Assembly (NCBI GenBank): GCA_017533005.1
Contig: JAFXIQ010000007.1
Location: forward strand, 1-58,359
DNA: 58,359 bases
Reading direction: 5' to 3'
Source of the DNA: Clostridia bacterium
Lineage (GTDB): Bacteria; Bacillota; Clostridia; Christensenellales; DTU072
A model generated the notes under the pieces. That model was given only the letters and a program-made list of their open reading frames with translations, ran no database searches and was not told the DNA's origin. A program made the position numbers and the translations under genes. The first letter of the stretch is position 1. The number at the start of each line of letters is the position of its first letter. Of this stretch, positions 42,920-52,018 are shown in pieces.

Positions 42920-44341
42920 ATGAAGAAGAAAGGTTTAATTCTAGTAATGATATGCATTCTTGCGGTTACTTTCCTTGCAGTAGGATGTAACAAGTACAAG
43001 CAAGACGCTATCCCCACAGACAACTTGCAAGGCGCAGAAGTTAGTTCAAACGGTGGGCTTGCAGTAAAAGTTGGCAAATATCTTTACTACATCAACGGAT
43101 ACGCATCACAAACTGGCGAAAACACGTTTGGTGAAACAGTAAAAGGCGCAATCGCAAGAGTAGAGCTCGACGCTAACGGCGCACCGATAATGAGCACCAA
43201 CGTTATAGTTGTTCCCAAGAACATTTACAATAGCGAAAAAACTAGCGGTTTGGTAGTAATGGGCGATTACATTTACTTTACTTCTCCGTCTGATAAGAAG
43301 AACGGCAAAGGCGAAGCAAAGACCGAAGAAATGTTCCTCATGCGTGCTAAGCTTGACGGCACCGATATCAAAGTTATTGCTGAATTCGATGATTATACGA
43401 CAACGTATAGAGTTACTCCTAACGGAAACGTCGTATATTTGAATAAAGACGGTGAACTACACAACATTGATTTGGGCACCAAGAAATTCAAAGACAAACT
43501 CGTAGCAGAAGACGTTACTGCTAAATTATTCGGCGACTACGACGACAATGCTAACGCAATGTCAAACACCGTATTCTTCACGAAAGCTGCAGCAAACGAT
43601 AACGACAGCCATAACGAAGTATGGAAATATACTGCAGGGGATGACGGTGCTTCAAAGGTATTTGACGGCAAGGGCTCTTACAATGGTAAAGCTCTTGAAC
43701 ACGACAAGGGTTACACCATTACGTTAAAGGACGTTCAATACGTTGGCGAAAAAGCACGTTTGATTTACTCAAAGAGCGACGCAGGTAGCAACAAGAAGTC
43801 TACCGGTGACTATGCATACGATTTCGATGGCAGTTTCGCATTCGATTGGACTAAAGAAGTTCGTTACTCAATGGGCAAGAATTATACTTCTATTTACTTC
43901 TTGAATAATGGCGAAATCTTAACAGTTGACGGTAGTGGCGTTTATTTCACTAAAGACGCAACGCCCGTTATCGAAAAAGCTTCTATCACAGTTGTTTCCG
44001 TAGAAGAAACCGATACTGCAGTATACGTTTACTACCTTGCTTCTAACGTGTTGTATAAAATCCAAGTTCTAGCAAAGAACGCAGGTGTATACACCGTTAA
44101 TATCGGCAGTGCAGAAACCTACTTCAATTCAAGCTTTGATTCAAGCTGGTTGAGCATTGATAAAGTTGACAATCTAATCGTATTCTTCAATTCAAAAGCT
44201 CTCAACAACACTTACGTTCTTGACTTGAGCAAAGTTGAATCAAGAAACGTCAACACTCTAATCGCTAGCCAACTCGGTATTTTCTCAGATGCAGACGTAA
44301 TCGAAATGCTAGAGAAAGTAGAAGGCGAAGAAGAGGAATAA
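42920..44341 (+). CDS. Lipoprotein with DUF5050/beta-propeller-like repeats
   Basis: A 473-residue lipoprotein: signal peptide MKKKGLILVMICILAVTFL, lipobox LAVGC with Cys23. The mature protein consists of repeated strands with the pattern GxYhYYhNxxxxxxLxxhxLDGT (KVGKYLYYINGY, GDYIYFTSPSD, LMRAKLDGTDIKVIAEFDD, NVVYLNKDGELHNIDLGTKK), which resembles DUF5050/TolB-like propeller blades found in clostridial surface proteins. It ends in an acidic tail. It forms a single transcription unit with its own promoter and terminator. Extracytoplasmic binding role inferred. Confidence 0.8.
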   Translation: MKKKGLILVMICILAVTFLAVGCNKYKQDAIPTDNLQGAEVSSNGGLAVKVGKYLYYINGYASQTGENTFGETVKGAIARVELDANGAPIMSTNVIVVPKNIYNSEKTSGLVVMGDYIYFTSPSDKKNGKGEAKTEEMFLMRAKLDGTDIKVIAEFDDYTTTYRVTPNGNVVYLNKDGELHNIDLGTKKFKDKLVAEDVTAKLFGDYDDNANAMSNTVFFTKAAANDNDSHNEVWKYTAGDDGASKVFDGKGSYNGKALEHDKGYTITLKDVQYVGEKARLIYSKSDAGSNKKSTGDYAYDFDGSFAFDWTKEVRYSMGKNYTSIYFLNNGEILTVDGSGVYFTKDATPVIEKASITVVSVEETDTAVYVYYLASNVLYKIQVLAKNAGVYTVNIGSAETYFNSSFDSSWLSIDKVDNLIVFFNSKALNNTYVLDLSKVESRNVNTLIASQLGIFSDADVIEMLEKVEGEEEE

Positions 44342-44359
44342 TTCCAAAAACCACAAGAA

Positions 44360-44386
44360 AAAGCACTCCAAACGGAGTGCTTTTTT
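44360..44386. terminator. Bidirectional terminator between the DUF5050-like and Spo0A-family genes
   Basis: Arms AGCACTCC / GGAGTGCT with AAAC loop, TTTTTT on the plus side and an A-run that gives TTTTTCTT on the minus side. It serves the two convergent genes. Confidence 0.92.
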
Positions 44387-44392
44387 GATGAG

Positions 44393-45139
44393 CTAACTGC
44401 ATTCGATTAGTAATTTATCGGAGACCAGCGCAATCAATTCGCCGTTAGTGGGTTTTTCGCCTTTTGCGAATACCTTTATTCCGTATAGGGTGTTCAGATT
44501 GTCGATTTTTCCTCGCGACCACGCAACTTCTATGGCGTGTCGAATGGCACGCTCGACCTTGGACGGGCTGGTATTGAATTTTTCAGCTACGGTAGGGTAG
44601 AGCTCTTTAGTTATGTTATTAATCATTTCGGGCGCGCGTACGGATTGTTTTACTGCTTCTCGAAGGAATTGGTATCCCTTTATGTGTGGTGGTATTCCCG
44701 ACGAAATGAAGATATGAGCGAGTTTTTCATCCATCATCTTTTCCGAAGAAATATCCACTTTGAAAGCGTTTCGCGTGTCGTTTTTTAGTAATTCGCATAG
44801 TGTGCTTGCAAGACTTACGGTTTCAACGGCTTTTTCAAGGGTGACGGAAGCCCCGAGCTTTTTAAATCTTGCATCAAGGCTTAACGTGCCGTCGCAGAGC
44901 ACTATAACGACGGGATTCAATGGTAACGACGCGCATACGTCTACGAGCTCGTAACTCTCTGCAATAGGGCTAAACGGCGCGATAATGACGGCGTTTAGCA
45001 TCAATTTGTCTGCTAGCGAAAACGCTTCAGAATAACTTTTTGCAACCCCTGTGATTGCGATTTCTTTCGGGAGTGCCGATTTTAAGTTCTCCGCGTAGCT
45101 ATCGGCTAGTCCCACGACCAAACAGTTATATTTAGCCAT
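44393..45139 (-). CDS. spo0A: Spo0A-family regulator with degenerate receiver domain
   Basis: A 248-residue protein. The C-terminal ~110 residues are a clear Spo0A DNA-binding domain: FISSGIPPHIKGYQFLREAV, ITKELYPTVAEKFNT, SKVERAIRHAIEVAWSRG (recognition helix region) and KPTNGELIALVSDKL. The N-terminal ~115 residues occupy the place of the receiver, but the acidic pocket is missing: the segment aligned with the phospho-acceptor (family 'LILDIIMP') reads VIIAPFSP, and the usual D-D pair near residue 10 is GLAD. A lysine (K103) remains near the usual site. AAAGGAG precedes the ATG. It may be the master sporulation regulator with phosphorylation-independent control, or a paralogue; the window cannot tell. 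Confidence 0.9.
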   Translation of the reverse strand: MAKYNCLVVGLADSYAENLKSALPKEIAITGVAKSYSEAFSLADKLMLNAVIIAPFSPIAESYELVDVCASLPLNPVVIVLCDGTLSLDARFKKLGASVTLEKAVETVSLASTLCELLKNDTRNAFKVDISSEKMMDEKLAHIFISSGIPPHIKGYQFLREAVKQSVRAPEMINNITKELYPTVAEKFNTSPSKVERAIRHAIEVAWSRGKIDNLNTLYGIKVFAKGEKPTNGELIALVSDKLLIECS

Positions 45140-45256
45140 AACGAATCTCCTTTCTTCTTTGCTCGATAAATTTTTAACTTAAGTGCATCGTTGAAATTAA
45201 TGAAATTCTTTAGTAAATTTTGATTAAAAATATCGACTTTCGTCGTCGACGTAAGC

Positions 45257-45285
45257 ATTATAACAGTTAAAATTTCACGATACAA
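45257..45285 (-). promoter_or_regulatory. Promoter of the Spo0A-family gene
   Basis: Minus-strand -35 TTGTAT (45280-45285), 17-base spacer, -10 TATAAT (45257-45262). It leaves a 5' leader of about 110 bases. Confidence 0.8.
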
Positions 45286-45324
45286 TGCGAATTATGACGT
45301 ATAATTGCTGATTTTGAGAGAAAC

Positions 45325-45331
45325 TGTCGAA
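45325..45331 (+). promoter_or_regulatory. Candidate Spo0A box
   Basis: TGTCGAA, an exact match to the 0A-box consensus, in the divergent intergenic region, 40 bases upstream of the -35 of the Spo0A-family gene and 85 bases upstream of the -35 of the zinc-ribbon gene. Chance matches occur at this length, so position is the main support. Confidence 0.45.
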
Positions 45332-45415
45332 AAAGCGCGAATAGGCTAAAATTTGGCTAAAATAAGTAGGAAAAGCGACTTATGAAAAATTTTTCGAGAA
45401 AATATCAAAAAATCG

Positions 45416-45444
45416 TTGACAAGCTATGCGTTAGTGAATATTAT
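45416..45444 (+). promoter_or_regulatory. Promoter of the zinc-ribbon/acidic-tail gene
   Basis: TTGACA (45416-45421), 17 bases, TATTAT (45439-45444); AAAGGAG at 45477-45483 then the ATG at 45492. Confidence 0.85.
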
Positions 45445-45491
45445 ATAGCCGACTTATGTGTGAAAAGTCGCACGATAAAGGAGAAAAATAC

Positions 45492-45986
45492 ATGGCAAAA
45501 TTTAAGAAATGTCCTAGATGTGAACTCAACTATATTCCGGTAGAAAAAGAATATTGCGACATATGTCTAGCAGAATTGAAGGGACAAGAAGCATTCCCCG
45601 AACTTCCCGATGACGACGAAGCAGAACTTTGCCCGAGATGCAAGTCTAACTACTTGAACGAAGGTGAAAAATACTGTGAAGCTTGTCAACAAGAAATGGA
45701 AAAGGGCAAAGACAGTAGGGGCCGTGACGATTATTGGGAAGAAGAACCAGACCTAGAAGACGTAGAAGTCGACGTAGAAGACATCGATTTACCCGATATT
45801 GGTGACGACGACGATATGGAATCTCTCGAAGCTCTCGCAGAAGAAGAGGCTTGGGACGAAGAAGAGGAAGAAAGTGAAGAAATCGACGATTTCGAAGAAC
45901 TTGGCGATATCGACGACCTAGATTTAGACGACGAAGATGATGATTTAGATGACGAGGACGACGATTTAGAAGGCGAAGACGACTAA
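45492..45986 (+). CDS. Double zinc-ribbon protein with long acidic tail
   Basis: A 164-residue protein starting at the ATG 45492, eight bases after AAAGGAG; an upstream in-frame ATG at 45456 lies before that site. Two zinc ribbons: CPRC (7-10) with YCDIC (22-25), and CPRC (47-50) with YCEAC (62-65). Residues about 78-164 are almost entirely Asp/Glu with few hydrophobics (for example DLDLDDEDDDLDDEDDDLEG). It is cytosolic and strongly anionic. Acidic tails of this type occur on RNA polymerase delta and on nucleic-acid-mimicking or chaperone proteins; any such role is a guess. It is divergent from the Spo0A-family gene. Confidence 0.8.
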   Translation: MAKFKKCPRCELNYIPVEKEYCDICLAELKGQEAFPELPDDDEAELCPRCKSNYLNEGEKYCEACQQEMEKGKDSRGRDDYWEEEPDLEDVEVDVEDIDLPDIGDDDDMESLEALAEEEAWDEEEEESEEIDDFEELGDIDDLDLDDEDDDLDDEDDDLEGEDD

Positions 45987-46021
45987 TCAAACGCTCGTAA
46001 AATCCCCATAAATTCAATATT

Positions 46022-46058
46022 AAACCCAACGTAGGAAAACCGAACGTTGGGTTTTTAT
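46022..46058 (+). terminator. Terminator after the zinc-ribbon gene
   Basis: Arms AACCCAACGT (46023-46032) and ACGTTGGGTT (46044-46053), 11-base loop, followed by TTTATTTTC. Confidence 0.88.
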
Positions 46059-46124
46059 TTTCTTAATGTTTGGCGTGCGGGCGCTTTCGCGCGCGTAATA
46101 AATAGTAAAATTTTACGCGCTCGC

Positions 46125-46153
46125 TTGCTATATGCGCGCGTATGTGTTAATAT
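46125..46153 (+). promoter_or_regulatory. Promoter of the third giant surface-protein gene
   Basis: TTGCTA (46125-46130), 17-base spacer containing GCGCGCG, TAATAT (46148-46153). Upstream at 46083-46095 is GCTTTCGCGCGCG, the same 13-mer as at 18141-18153. Confidence 0.65.
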
Positions 46154-46184
46154 AAACGCGAATATTTATGCTAGCGAGGTATTT

Positions 46185-49100
46185 ATGAACAAAGCTATAT
46201 TCTCAAAGTTAGCGCAATTTCTGTCGATTGCGATAATTTTGGCTATTTTGGCAGGATTTGTTGCCGTTTTCGCCGTCACACCAACATTTAGTGCCGGCGC
46301 AGAAGAAGTTGATGCATTGTTAGAAGCCAAGTACGATTTCACAATCGATTCAGGTTCGGACGCTTCAGGCGTTTGCAACTTTGGTACTGACTATGCAGAA
46401 ATCAAACTCGTATCTAACGGCACCTACACGAGTTATTCTACTTTACAATACTACTACCTAGAAGCTGATGCAGTCGTAACTGATTTTGGCACGGTAGAAG
46501 CCAACGATTGGGTAAAAATCAGTAGTGATAACTATGATACGACTACAGGTGTTGCAACGTTAACTACTTACGCTATGATTGACGCGGAGTTAAACATCAC
46601 GCTCAACACGATTTATAACAAGTACTTGTACTTCAAAGTAGTCAACGAAGCCGAAGGTGTAGAATATATTAAGAACGCATATTTCAATCTTGTTCACGAC
46701 AGAACAATGAATTCCTCGGATTACGACATCGTAGAAATTATTGCTACGTACAATGGTGGAGCTAACGCTTATAACCTCGCAAGCCTCACTCCTAATTGGG
46801 TAGCATCTCCCATAACGATTTCCGTTAAAACCAGAACGAATAACCCCGAGCATAGAGTTTATTACCAACTTCCCGGATTGAACAGCGAGAAGATTAACTT
46901 CAAATACAATACTACGACAGAGTATTTTGAAGCTGTTATTTTAGGCGAAGACAGCCAACAAGTTTCTTATAGTGGAATAGTTTCTCTCTACGGTAACAAC
47001 GTATCAAACACCGATGAAAGAGAATACAAAGCAAAAGAACTTAAAGTTTATATCGACAAAGAATCTCCTGTGTTTAGCGTAGCAGCTAGAAAAGCAAACG
47101 GTGATGAATATGCAGCTAATTCTTGGTCGAATACCGATATTACGTATAGAATAACACCTATTACGGAAGTTCTATCCGGTGCAAAATATCAATATTCAAC
47201 CGACGGTGGCGCAACCTGGACGGGATTGGACGTTAGTGGCGCTTTCTACGTTTATACTGCTACCGAAACAATGACTTTGCAATTTAGAGCTGTTAGCAAC
47301 GCGGGCGTAACCTACAATGCAGGCGACGAAGATAACGTAAACAGCTACGTTGCACAAATCGACAAGGTTAAACCTGTTCTTAACGTTTCTGCAGTAGATG
47401 CAGGTGGTATTAAGATTTTGAGCGTTGGTTCAACCGCAGGTTCTTCTTCAGAAAGAGTGGGCTACGCATCTGATACGTTGACTTTCACTTTGATTAACTC
47501 TGCAACGCAAGACGATGCAAACAACCCCATTAGTTTTGAGTACTATATCGAAGGCATTGATACTAGTTTCAAAGCAGTTCCTACCGACAACAACGTTCCC
47601 AAACTCGTAGAAACGGCAACGCTAGAAAAATCTATCATTGATAGAGTATACCACTTCCGCGTAGTATCCGGAACCGGCGCTAGTGATGAAGTAGTATTCA
47701 CAGCATCTGTTCTTCGTAACGGCTACCCGGTTGTAATGCAACTTGGCGAAATCGCCCCCAACTCAGCAGGTTGGTTGAATAGTTCAATTCCCGTTAGCTT
47801 CACTATGCCTATCCGCATCGGTGGTGCTGGCGAATACGAAGTTCGCGCATACATAACGGGCGAAACGACCACGGAAAAAACTCTTACCGTTAAAGAAACC
47901 GTAAACGATACGGATAATACCGTTACTTATTCTTCAAGTATTGATAAACATTTCGAAACCAATGGTGGTACGATTTCATTCTACGTAGTAGACAAGGCAA
48001 AAAATAGAGTAGAAGTAGATAAAGACGCAGTTGCTCTTAGAACTCCTGCTATCAAGCTAGACATGACAACGCCTAGCGTTGACGTCGTTACTACCATAAC
48101 AGGTGGCGGTAGCATCTTCGAACTAGCAGAAAACGAATGGGCAGCATCAAGAGTAACCATAAATATGTCTATTACGGAAGACGTAGAAATCATTTCTGGA
48201 ATTACTTGCTGGACAATGCTTGATGCAAACACAAGAAAAGACATTTTAGCACCTACTGCAGGCAAATTCGTATACACAGTAGACGCTAGTGGTGTATATT
48301 ACTTCGAATTCGTTAGTGGTTCGGGTCTTTCAATCACAAAAGCCGTTACCGTTAATATCGATGATAGCGATATCGTATTAGAAGGTCTAGAAGCCAACGT
48401 TGAAGGTAGCGAAGAGAGCCTTATCGATAAGGGTATGTCTACGGATGAAGATTTCTTCCTAACAGGCTCTGTTGCAAACGACGTTATCATTTCATTCCTT
48501 AACTCTCACGGAGCAAACGGCGACGTTCCCGCTCACTTTGAGTATTATTATTTAGAATTCTTCGGAGCAGAACCCACTGCTAACGAAAGTGCTTACACTT
48601 TAGGCACGGGAACAACCTTCCGTGTTGAAATGCCCGAAGACGGAACTAGGGGAACGAAGAAATACGCCTTCATTATCAAATCAAAAGCAAAATATTTAGA
48701 CGATGGTGGTAATCTTGTAGTTAAAAAGACGCTTCCCGTTACAATCACTATTAATTATGACGTTCGCGTATATGGTATAGAAGTATCTCCATCAGGAATT
48801 CCTAGCGACGGTAGCTGGGCGTCTGATTGGATTGAATTCACTTTGAATTTAGAACAACAAAGTGGTGTGGTTAGCGATATAACCATCGAAAAATACCAAT
48901 ATAAACTCGGCAACGGCGAATGGATTGATATCGACAGCTCTGTTGTAAACAACGAAGCTATTTTCATATTTAAAGGTCTTAAGTATTATTACAACGACGA
49001 TGAAAAATTCGATGACCAAAACAGCGTATCCGGTGATGATACAATCAACGCTATTAACGCAAAGAAATATTCTTCATACAATGGAGAAATCAGATTTAGA

Positions 49101-49214
49101 GCAATAAATACGGCAGGTTTCCCAGCAACGAACCTAGCGCTATCTACGTTAAGATGGATACTTCTACGCCTAGCGCACTTTACGCAGTTAATCAAACTGC
49201 AGGTGAAATCGTAG
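46185..49214 (+). CDS. Giant surface protein, N-terminal part (reading frame breaks near 49118-49147)
   Basis: The start is the ATG at 46185, four to five bases after GCGAGGT. The signal peptide (about 1-40; LSIAIILAILAGFVAVFAV then SAGAEE) has no lipobox cysteine, so type I cleavage is expected. The body carries Ig-like/OmpL47-like domains separated by linkers of the type YIDKESPVF, QIDKVKPVLNV and LDMTTPSVDV. The last natural sequence in this frame is FRAINTAGF (to 49120); the final ~30 residues (ALSTLRWILLRLAHF...) have no resemblance to the domain and end at a stop. The natural continuation, YVKMDTSTPSALYAV, lies in the -1 frame, so this is the 5' part of a ~1944-residue protein. Confidence 0.8.
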   Translation: MNKAIFSKLAQFLSIAIILAILAGFVAVFAVTPTFSAGAEEVDALLEAKYDFTIDSGSDASGVCNFGTDYAEIKLVSNGTYTSYSTLQYYYLEADAVVTDFGTVEANDWVKISSDNYDTTTGVATLTTYAMIDAELNITLNTIYNKYLYFKVVNEAEGVEYIKNAYFNLVHDRTMNSSDYDIVEIIATYNGGANAYNLASLTPNWVASPITISVKTRTNNPEHRVYYQLPGLNSEKINFKYNTTTEYFEAVILGEDSQQVSYSGIVSLYGNNVSNTDEREYKAKELKVYIDKESPVFSVAARKANGDEYAANSWSNTDITYRITPITEVLSGAKYQYSTDGGATWTGLDVSGAFYVYTATETMTLQFRAVSNAGVTYNAGDEDNVNSYVAQIDKVKPVLNVSAVDAGGIKILSVGSTAGSSSERVGYASDTLTFTLINSATQDDANNPISFEYYIEGIDTSFKAVPTDNNVPKLVETATLEKSIIDRVYHFRVVSGTGASDEVVFTASVLRNGYPVVMQLGEIAPNSAGWLNSSIPVSFTMPIRIGGAGEYEVRAYITGETTTEKTLTVKETVNDTDNTVTYSSSIDKHFETNGGTISFYVVDKAKNRVEVDKDAVALRTPAIKLDMTTPSVDVVTTITGGGSIFELAENEWAASRVTINMSITEDVEIISGITCWTMLDANTRKDILAPTAGKFVYTVDASGVYYFEFVSGSGLSITKAVTVNIDDSDIVLEGLEANVEGSEESLIDKGMSTDEDFFLTGSVANDVIISFLNSHGANGDVPAHFEYYYLEFFGAEPTANESAYTLGTGTTFRVEMPEDGTRGTKKYAFIIKSKAKYLDDGGNLVVKKTLPVTITINYDVRVYGIEVSPSGIPSDGSWASDWIEFTLNLEQQSGVVSDITIEKYQYKLGNGEWIDIDSSVVNNEAIFIFKGLKYYYNDDEKFDDQNSVSGDDTINAINAKKYSSYNGEIRFRAINTAGFPATNLALSTLRWILLRLAHFTQLIKLQVKS

Positions 49215-52018
49215 AAGCTGATGCTAGTGGAACTAGCTATATCGTTTACAGCAAGGGAAGCGTTGAGCTCAAACCAACCGTAGCAGAAGGTGCGTTCTTC
49301 GGACAAAAAGCTCCTATTAGGTATTACTACACAACGTCAAACGCAACCGAAACGCAACCTGCAGACGGCGTTCAATGGACACTAGTTAACGAAACCAAAA
49401 ACTTGATTCCGGAGAATACCACAAGCGCATACTATTGGGTATATGCAGACAACGGACTTATTCCATCTGCGTCTATTGTGCCTATCAAACTATTCGTAAA
49501 GAAAGAAACAAAAGCACCTGTTACATCATACGTTTCTGGTGGTACGGTTACGAGCACTTCTGGCTTATATGAATTTAACTGGACAAGCTTTGCAAGAGTA
49601 CGTCTAAAAGTTACTTCAGAAACCGACGTATACTTCTGGTATATGTATGAAGGAAAAGCTGATAGCAATTGGACGCTCATCGGGAACAAAGCTCAAAAAG
49701 TTCAAAACGGAACTTTAACTTACGATATATTCTTCCTAGGCGAACCCAATGCTTCTTATCCTGACGCTATCGTTGGTAGCTTAAAGGAAACCGTTAAATT
49801 CAAAGTTACCAACCTTTCAGGTTGGGAGTGCGAAGTAGATAGCAAAGTTCTTATCAAAATCGACGTTAACTACCCCGAAATGACGGAAGACAACATCATT
49901 TTGAGCACGCTATCTCAAGGAAACATTTCAATCGAAGACGCAAAGAACAAATTCTACGCAGAAGACATTAGCGTTAAGTTCGTTCAATTCGTTTCTAACC
50001 CAAGTGGTGTTGAATATCTATACAAAGTAGAAGGCGAAGAAGACTACGAACAAATGTCGGTTAGTGGCTTCTCAACGAGATACATCAACAACTTCGAAGG
50101 TGGTACGATAAAAGTTACGTTCATGGCAAGACAACTTGCTTCTAACAACTCTAGAACGATAGATATAATCTTCAATATCGATAAAGTTGTTCCTACGTTC
50201 GTGCTTGTTGGACAGGCGATTCGTAACGGTTCTAATGCAGAGCCATTGAATTCTCACGAATGGACTAATGCCGACGTCGTTAGCGTAAGCAAGGAAAGCA
50301 CGTCTAAACCATTCTCAAAGGTCACCTACACTTATTATTACGGAGAAGATAGAGAAAACGCTTCCAACTTGAACGGCACTCTAGAGTTTGATAAACCCAC
50401 GCTCGTAACGGTTATAGCCGTTAACCAAGCAGGCGTAAGAGTAGAAAGGTCTTTCCAAGTTAACATTGACAAGACTGCTCCGGTCATCAACTCCGGTAAC
50501 ATCGTTAATTCTGACGACCCCAATAAGCCTAACGAATATTACATCGACCAAAAGATAACCTACGTAGAAGACAACTTGAAGTCTGCTATGTACAATAACT
50601 ATCCGCTACCTAACGGACACATTATTGCAACCAACACGGTTGATAATTCAAACGGTGGTCTTGTTCATATCGTAGTAACCGACCTTGCAGGCAATAAGAC
50701 CGAATTAACTTTCTACATGAAAGTTTTCGACCTAACCGTTAACAATATCGAAATCAACGATGAAGATATCGCGTTACTCGATAAATTCAGAGCAGATTAT
50801 ATTTCTGCAGTTGAATCTAACTCACTAGACGAGAACAGAAGCAACTACTTTAAGACGCAAATCGCACGTCTTGACGATAGACTTGCTATGCTCCGTAAGC
50901 AAATTGCCGATTACCAAGCATACCTAAAAGAAATTGACAGAAGACCTACGTTCTCGCTAATTTCCGACTATCCCATTATGAACAAGTATTTGAACTACTT
51001 CACGACGGAAGACGTTCTTGTCCTTTATCCACAATGGCAACAAGATATGATTAAGCTTGGTTATGAAGAAGAATTTGCTAAACTAGAACGCGAACACGCA
51101 AAACTAGAGAGCGAAATGGTAGGCGTAAGAGCAGTAGAAAAAGCCGTTACGACGCTACCTGCTATGAACGTTGTAACCAAGGAAGATTATCAAACCGTAT
51201 TCAACGTATACACCCAATTCTATAGCTTGAACGGTGACCAAAAGACCGTATTCAATCCCAACTTGAAGAACAAGCTAGATGAACTTAAACGCCTTGTAGA
51301 ACTATATCGTATGCAAGACGAAGGCGTTGGCGTAGAAATCGTTGGCGATAATATCGTTATGAGCGATAGCTCAATGCAAATCGTTACCACCGAGATATCC
51401 AAGACGTCCGAAACCTTCAATAACGCGCAACTTTCACTCCTAGAGAACTATGACGAAAGCGCCGCAAGAAGCATAATTTGCATCAAGCAAGTAGCAGTAG
51501 AAGGCGAAGGTGCACAATACAAACTCGGTATTTGTAACGTTACTATGGCTATTCCGGAAGAGTTCTACGGCTATATTAACTATGCAGTTTATAAACTATA
51601 CGATGACGGAACGATTGTACAAATCGAGAACGCAAAACTCAATCCCGATGCTAAGAGCGTAACCTTCCAAGTCGTTGACGAACTAGGCAAGTACATTCTA
51701 ACAACGCAAGCAAACACCACCGTTAGACCGCAATCAGAAAAGATTTACGGAACGATTGCTAACATCGAAATCGATGCTAAACTTCTAACCTACATCACCT
51801 ACACCGTTTGCGCATTGTTCGTACTAATGATAATCATTATGGTTATCATCGGTTTGAGAAGAAGAAAGTTCTTTGCTCAATACAACAAAGACCACAAGAA
51901 ATCTCTTCTCCGTCGTGGTATAACTTCCATTCCGAAGGGCAACCCGCCACCCGCATCCAACCCCGCACGTCCAGAGGAGAGGGTAAGGCACGAGCAACAA
52001 GTTCGCTTCAGAAAATAA
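49154..52018 (+). CDS. Giant surface protein, C-terminal part (-1 frame), with coiled coil and C-terminal membrane anchor
   Basis: This frame is open from 49100 (a TAG lies at 49097-49099) and continues the Ig-like domain series broken in the preceding entry; linkers recur as KMDTSTPSA, NIDKVVPTF and NIDKTAPVI. The ATG at 49154 is an internal methionine with no ribosome-binding site, so independent translation is unlikely. Past the Ig-like array come a helical coiled-coil region (about 510-690 of this part; LDDRLAMLRKQIADYQAYL, KLEREHAKLESEM), a beta domain, one membrane segment (ITYTVCALFVLMIIIMVIIG) and a basic cytoplasmic tail of about 45 residues (GLRRRKFF..., RRGITSIPKG). No LPxTG motif. 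The product should span the membrane with its bulk outside the cell. Confidence 0.8.
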   Translation: MDTSTPSALYAVNQTAGEIVEADASGTSYIVYSKGSVELKPTVAEGAFFGQKAPIRYYYTTSNATETQPADGVQWTLVNETKNLIPENTTSAYYWVYADNGLIPSASIVPIKLFVKKETKAPVTSYVSGGTVTSTSGLYEFNWTSFARVRLKVTSETDVYFWYMYEGKADSNWTLIGNKAQKVQNGTLTYDIFFLGEPNASYPDAIVGSLKETVKFKVTNLSGWECEVDSKVLIKIDVNYPEMTEDNIILSTLSQGNISIEDAKNKFYAEDISVKFVQFVSNPSGVEYLYKVEGEEDYEQMSVSGFSTRYINNFEGGTIKVTFMARQLASNNSRTIDIIFNIDKVVPTFVLVGQAIRNGSNAEPLNSHEWTNADVVSVSKESTSKPFSKVTYTYYYGEDRENASNLNGTLEFDKPTLVTVIAVNQAGVRVERSFQVNIDKTAPVINSGNIVNSDDPNKPNEYYIDQKITYVEDNLKSAMYNNYPLPNGHIIATNTVDNSNGGLVHIVVTDLAGNKTELTFYMKVFDLTVNNIEINDEDIALLDKFRADYISAVESNSLDENRSNYFKTQIARLDDRLAMLRKQIADYQAYLKEIDRRPTFSLISDYPIMNKYLNYFTTEDVLVLYPQWQQDMIKLGYEEEFAKLEREHAKLESEMVGVRAVEKAVTTLPAMNVVTKEDYQTVFNVYTQFYSLNGDQKTVFNPNLKNKLDELKRLVELYRMQDEGVGVEIVGDNIVMSDSSMQIVTTEISKTSETFNNAQLSLLENYDESAARSIICIKQVAVEGEGAQYKLGICNVTMAIPEEFYGYINYAVYKLYDDGTIVQIENAKLNPDAKSVTFQVVDELGKYILTTQANTTVRPQSEKIYGTIANIEIDAKLLTYITYTVCALFVLMIIIMVIIGLRRRKFFAQYNKDHKKSLLRRGITSIPKGNPPPASNPARPEERVRHEQQVRFRK

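Noticed and set aside
49154..49156. Independent translation start of the C-terminal part of the third giant
   Set aside because: No Shine-Dalgarno or signal peptide, and the residue lies mid-domain in the VKMDTSTPS linker.
51790..52018. Sortase-anchored C-terminus for the third giant protein
   Set aside because: No LPxTG-like motif before the membrane segment, and the cytoplasmic tail (~45 residues) is far longer than a sorting signal's.
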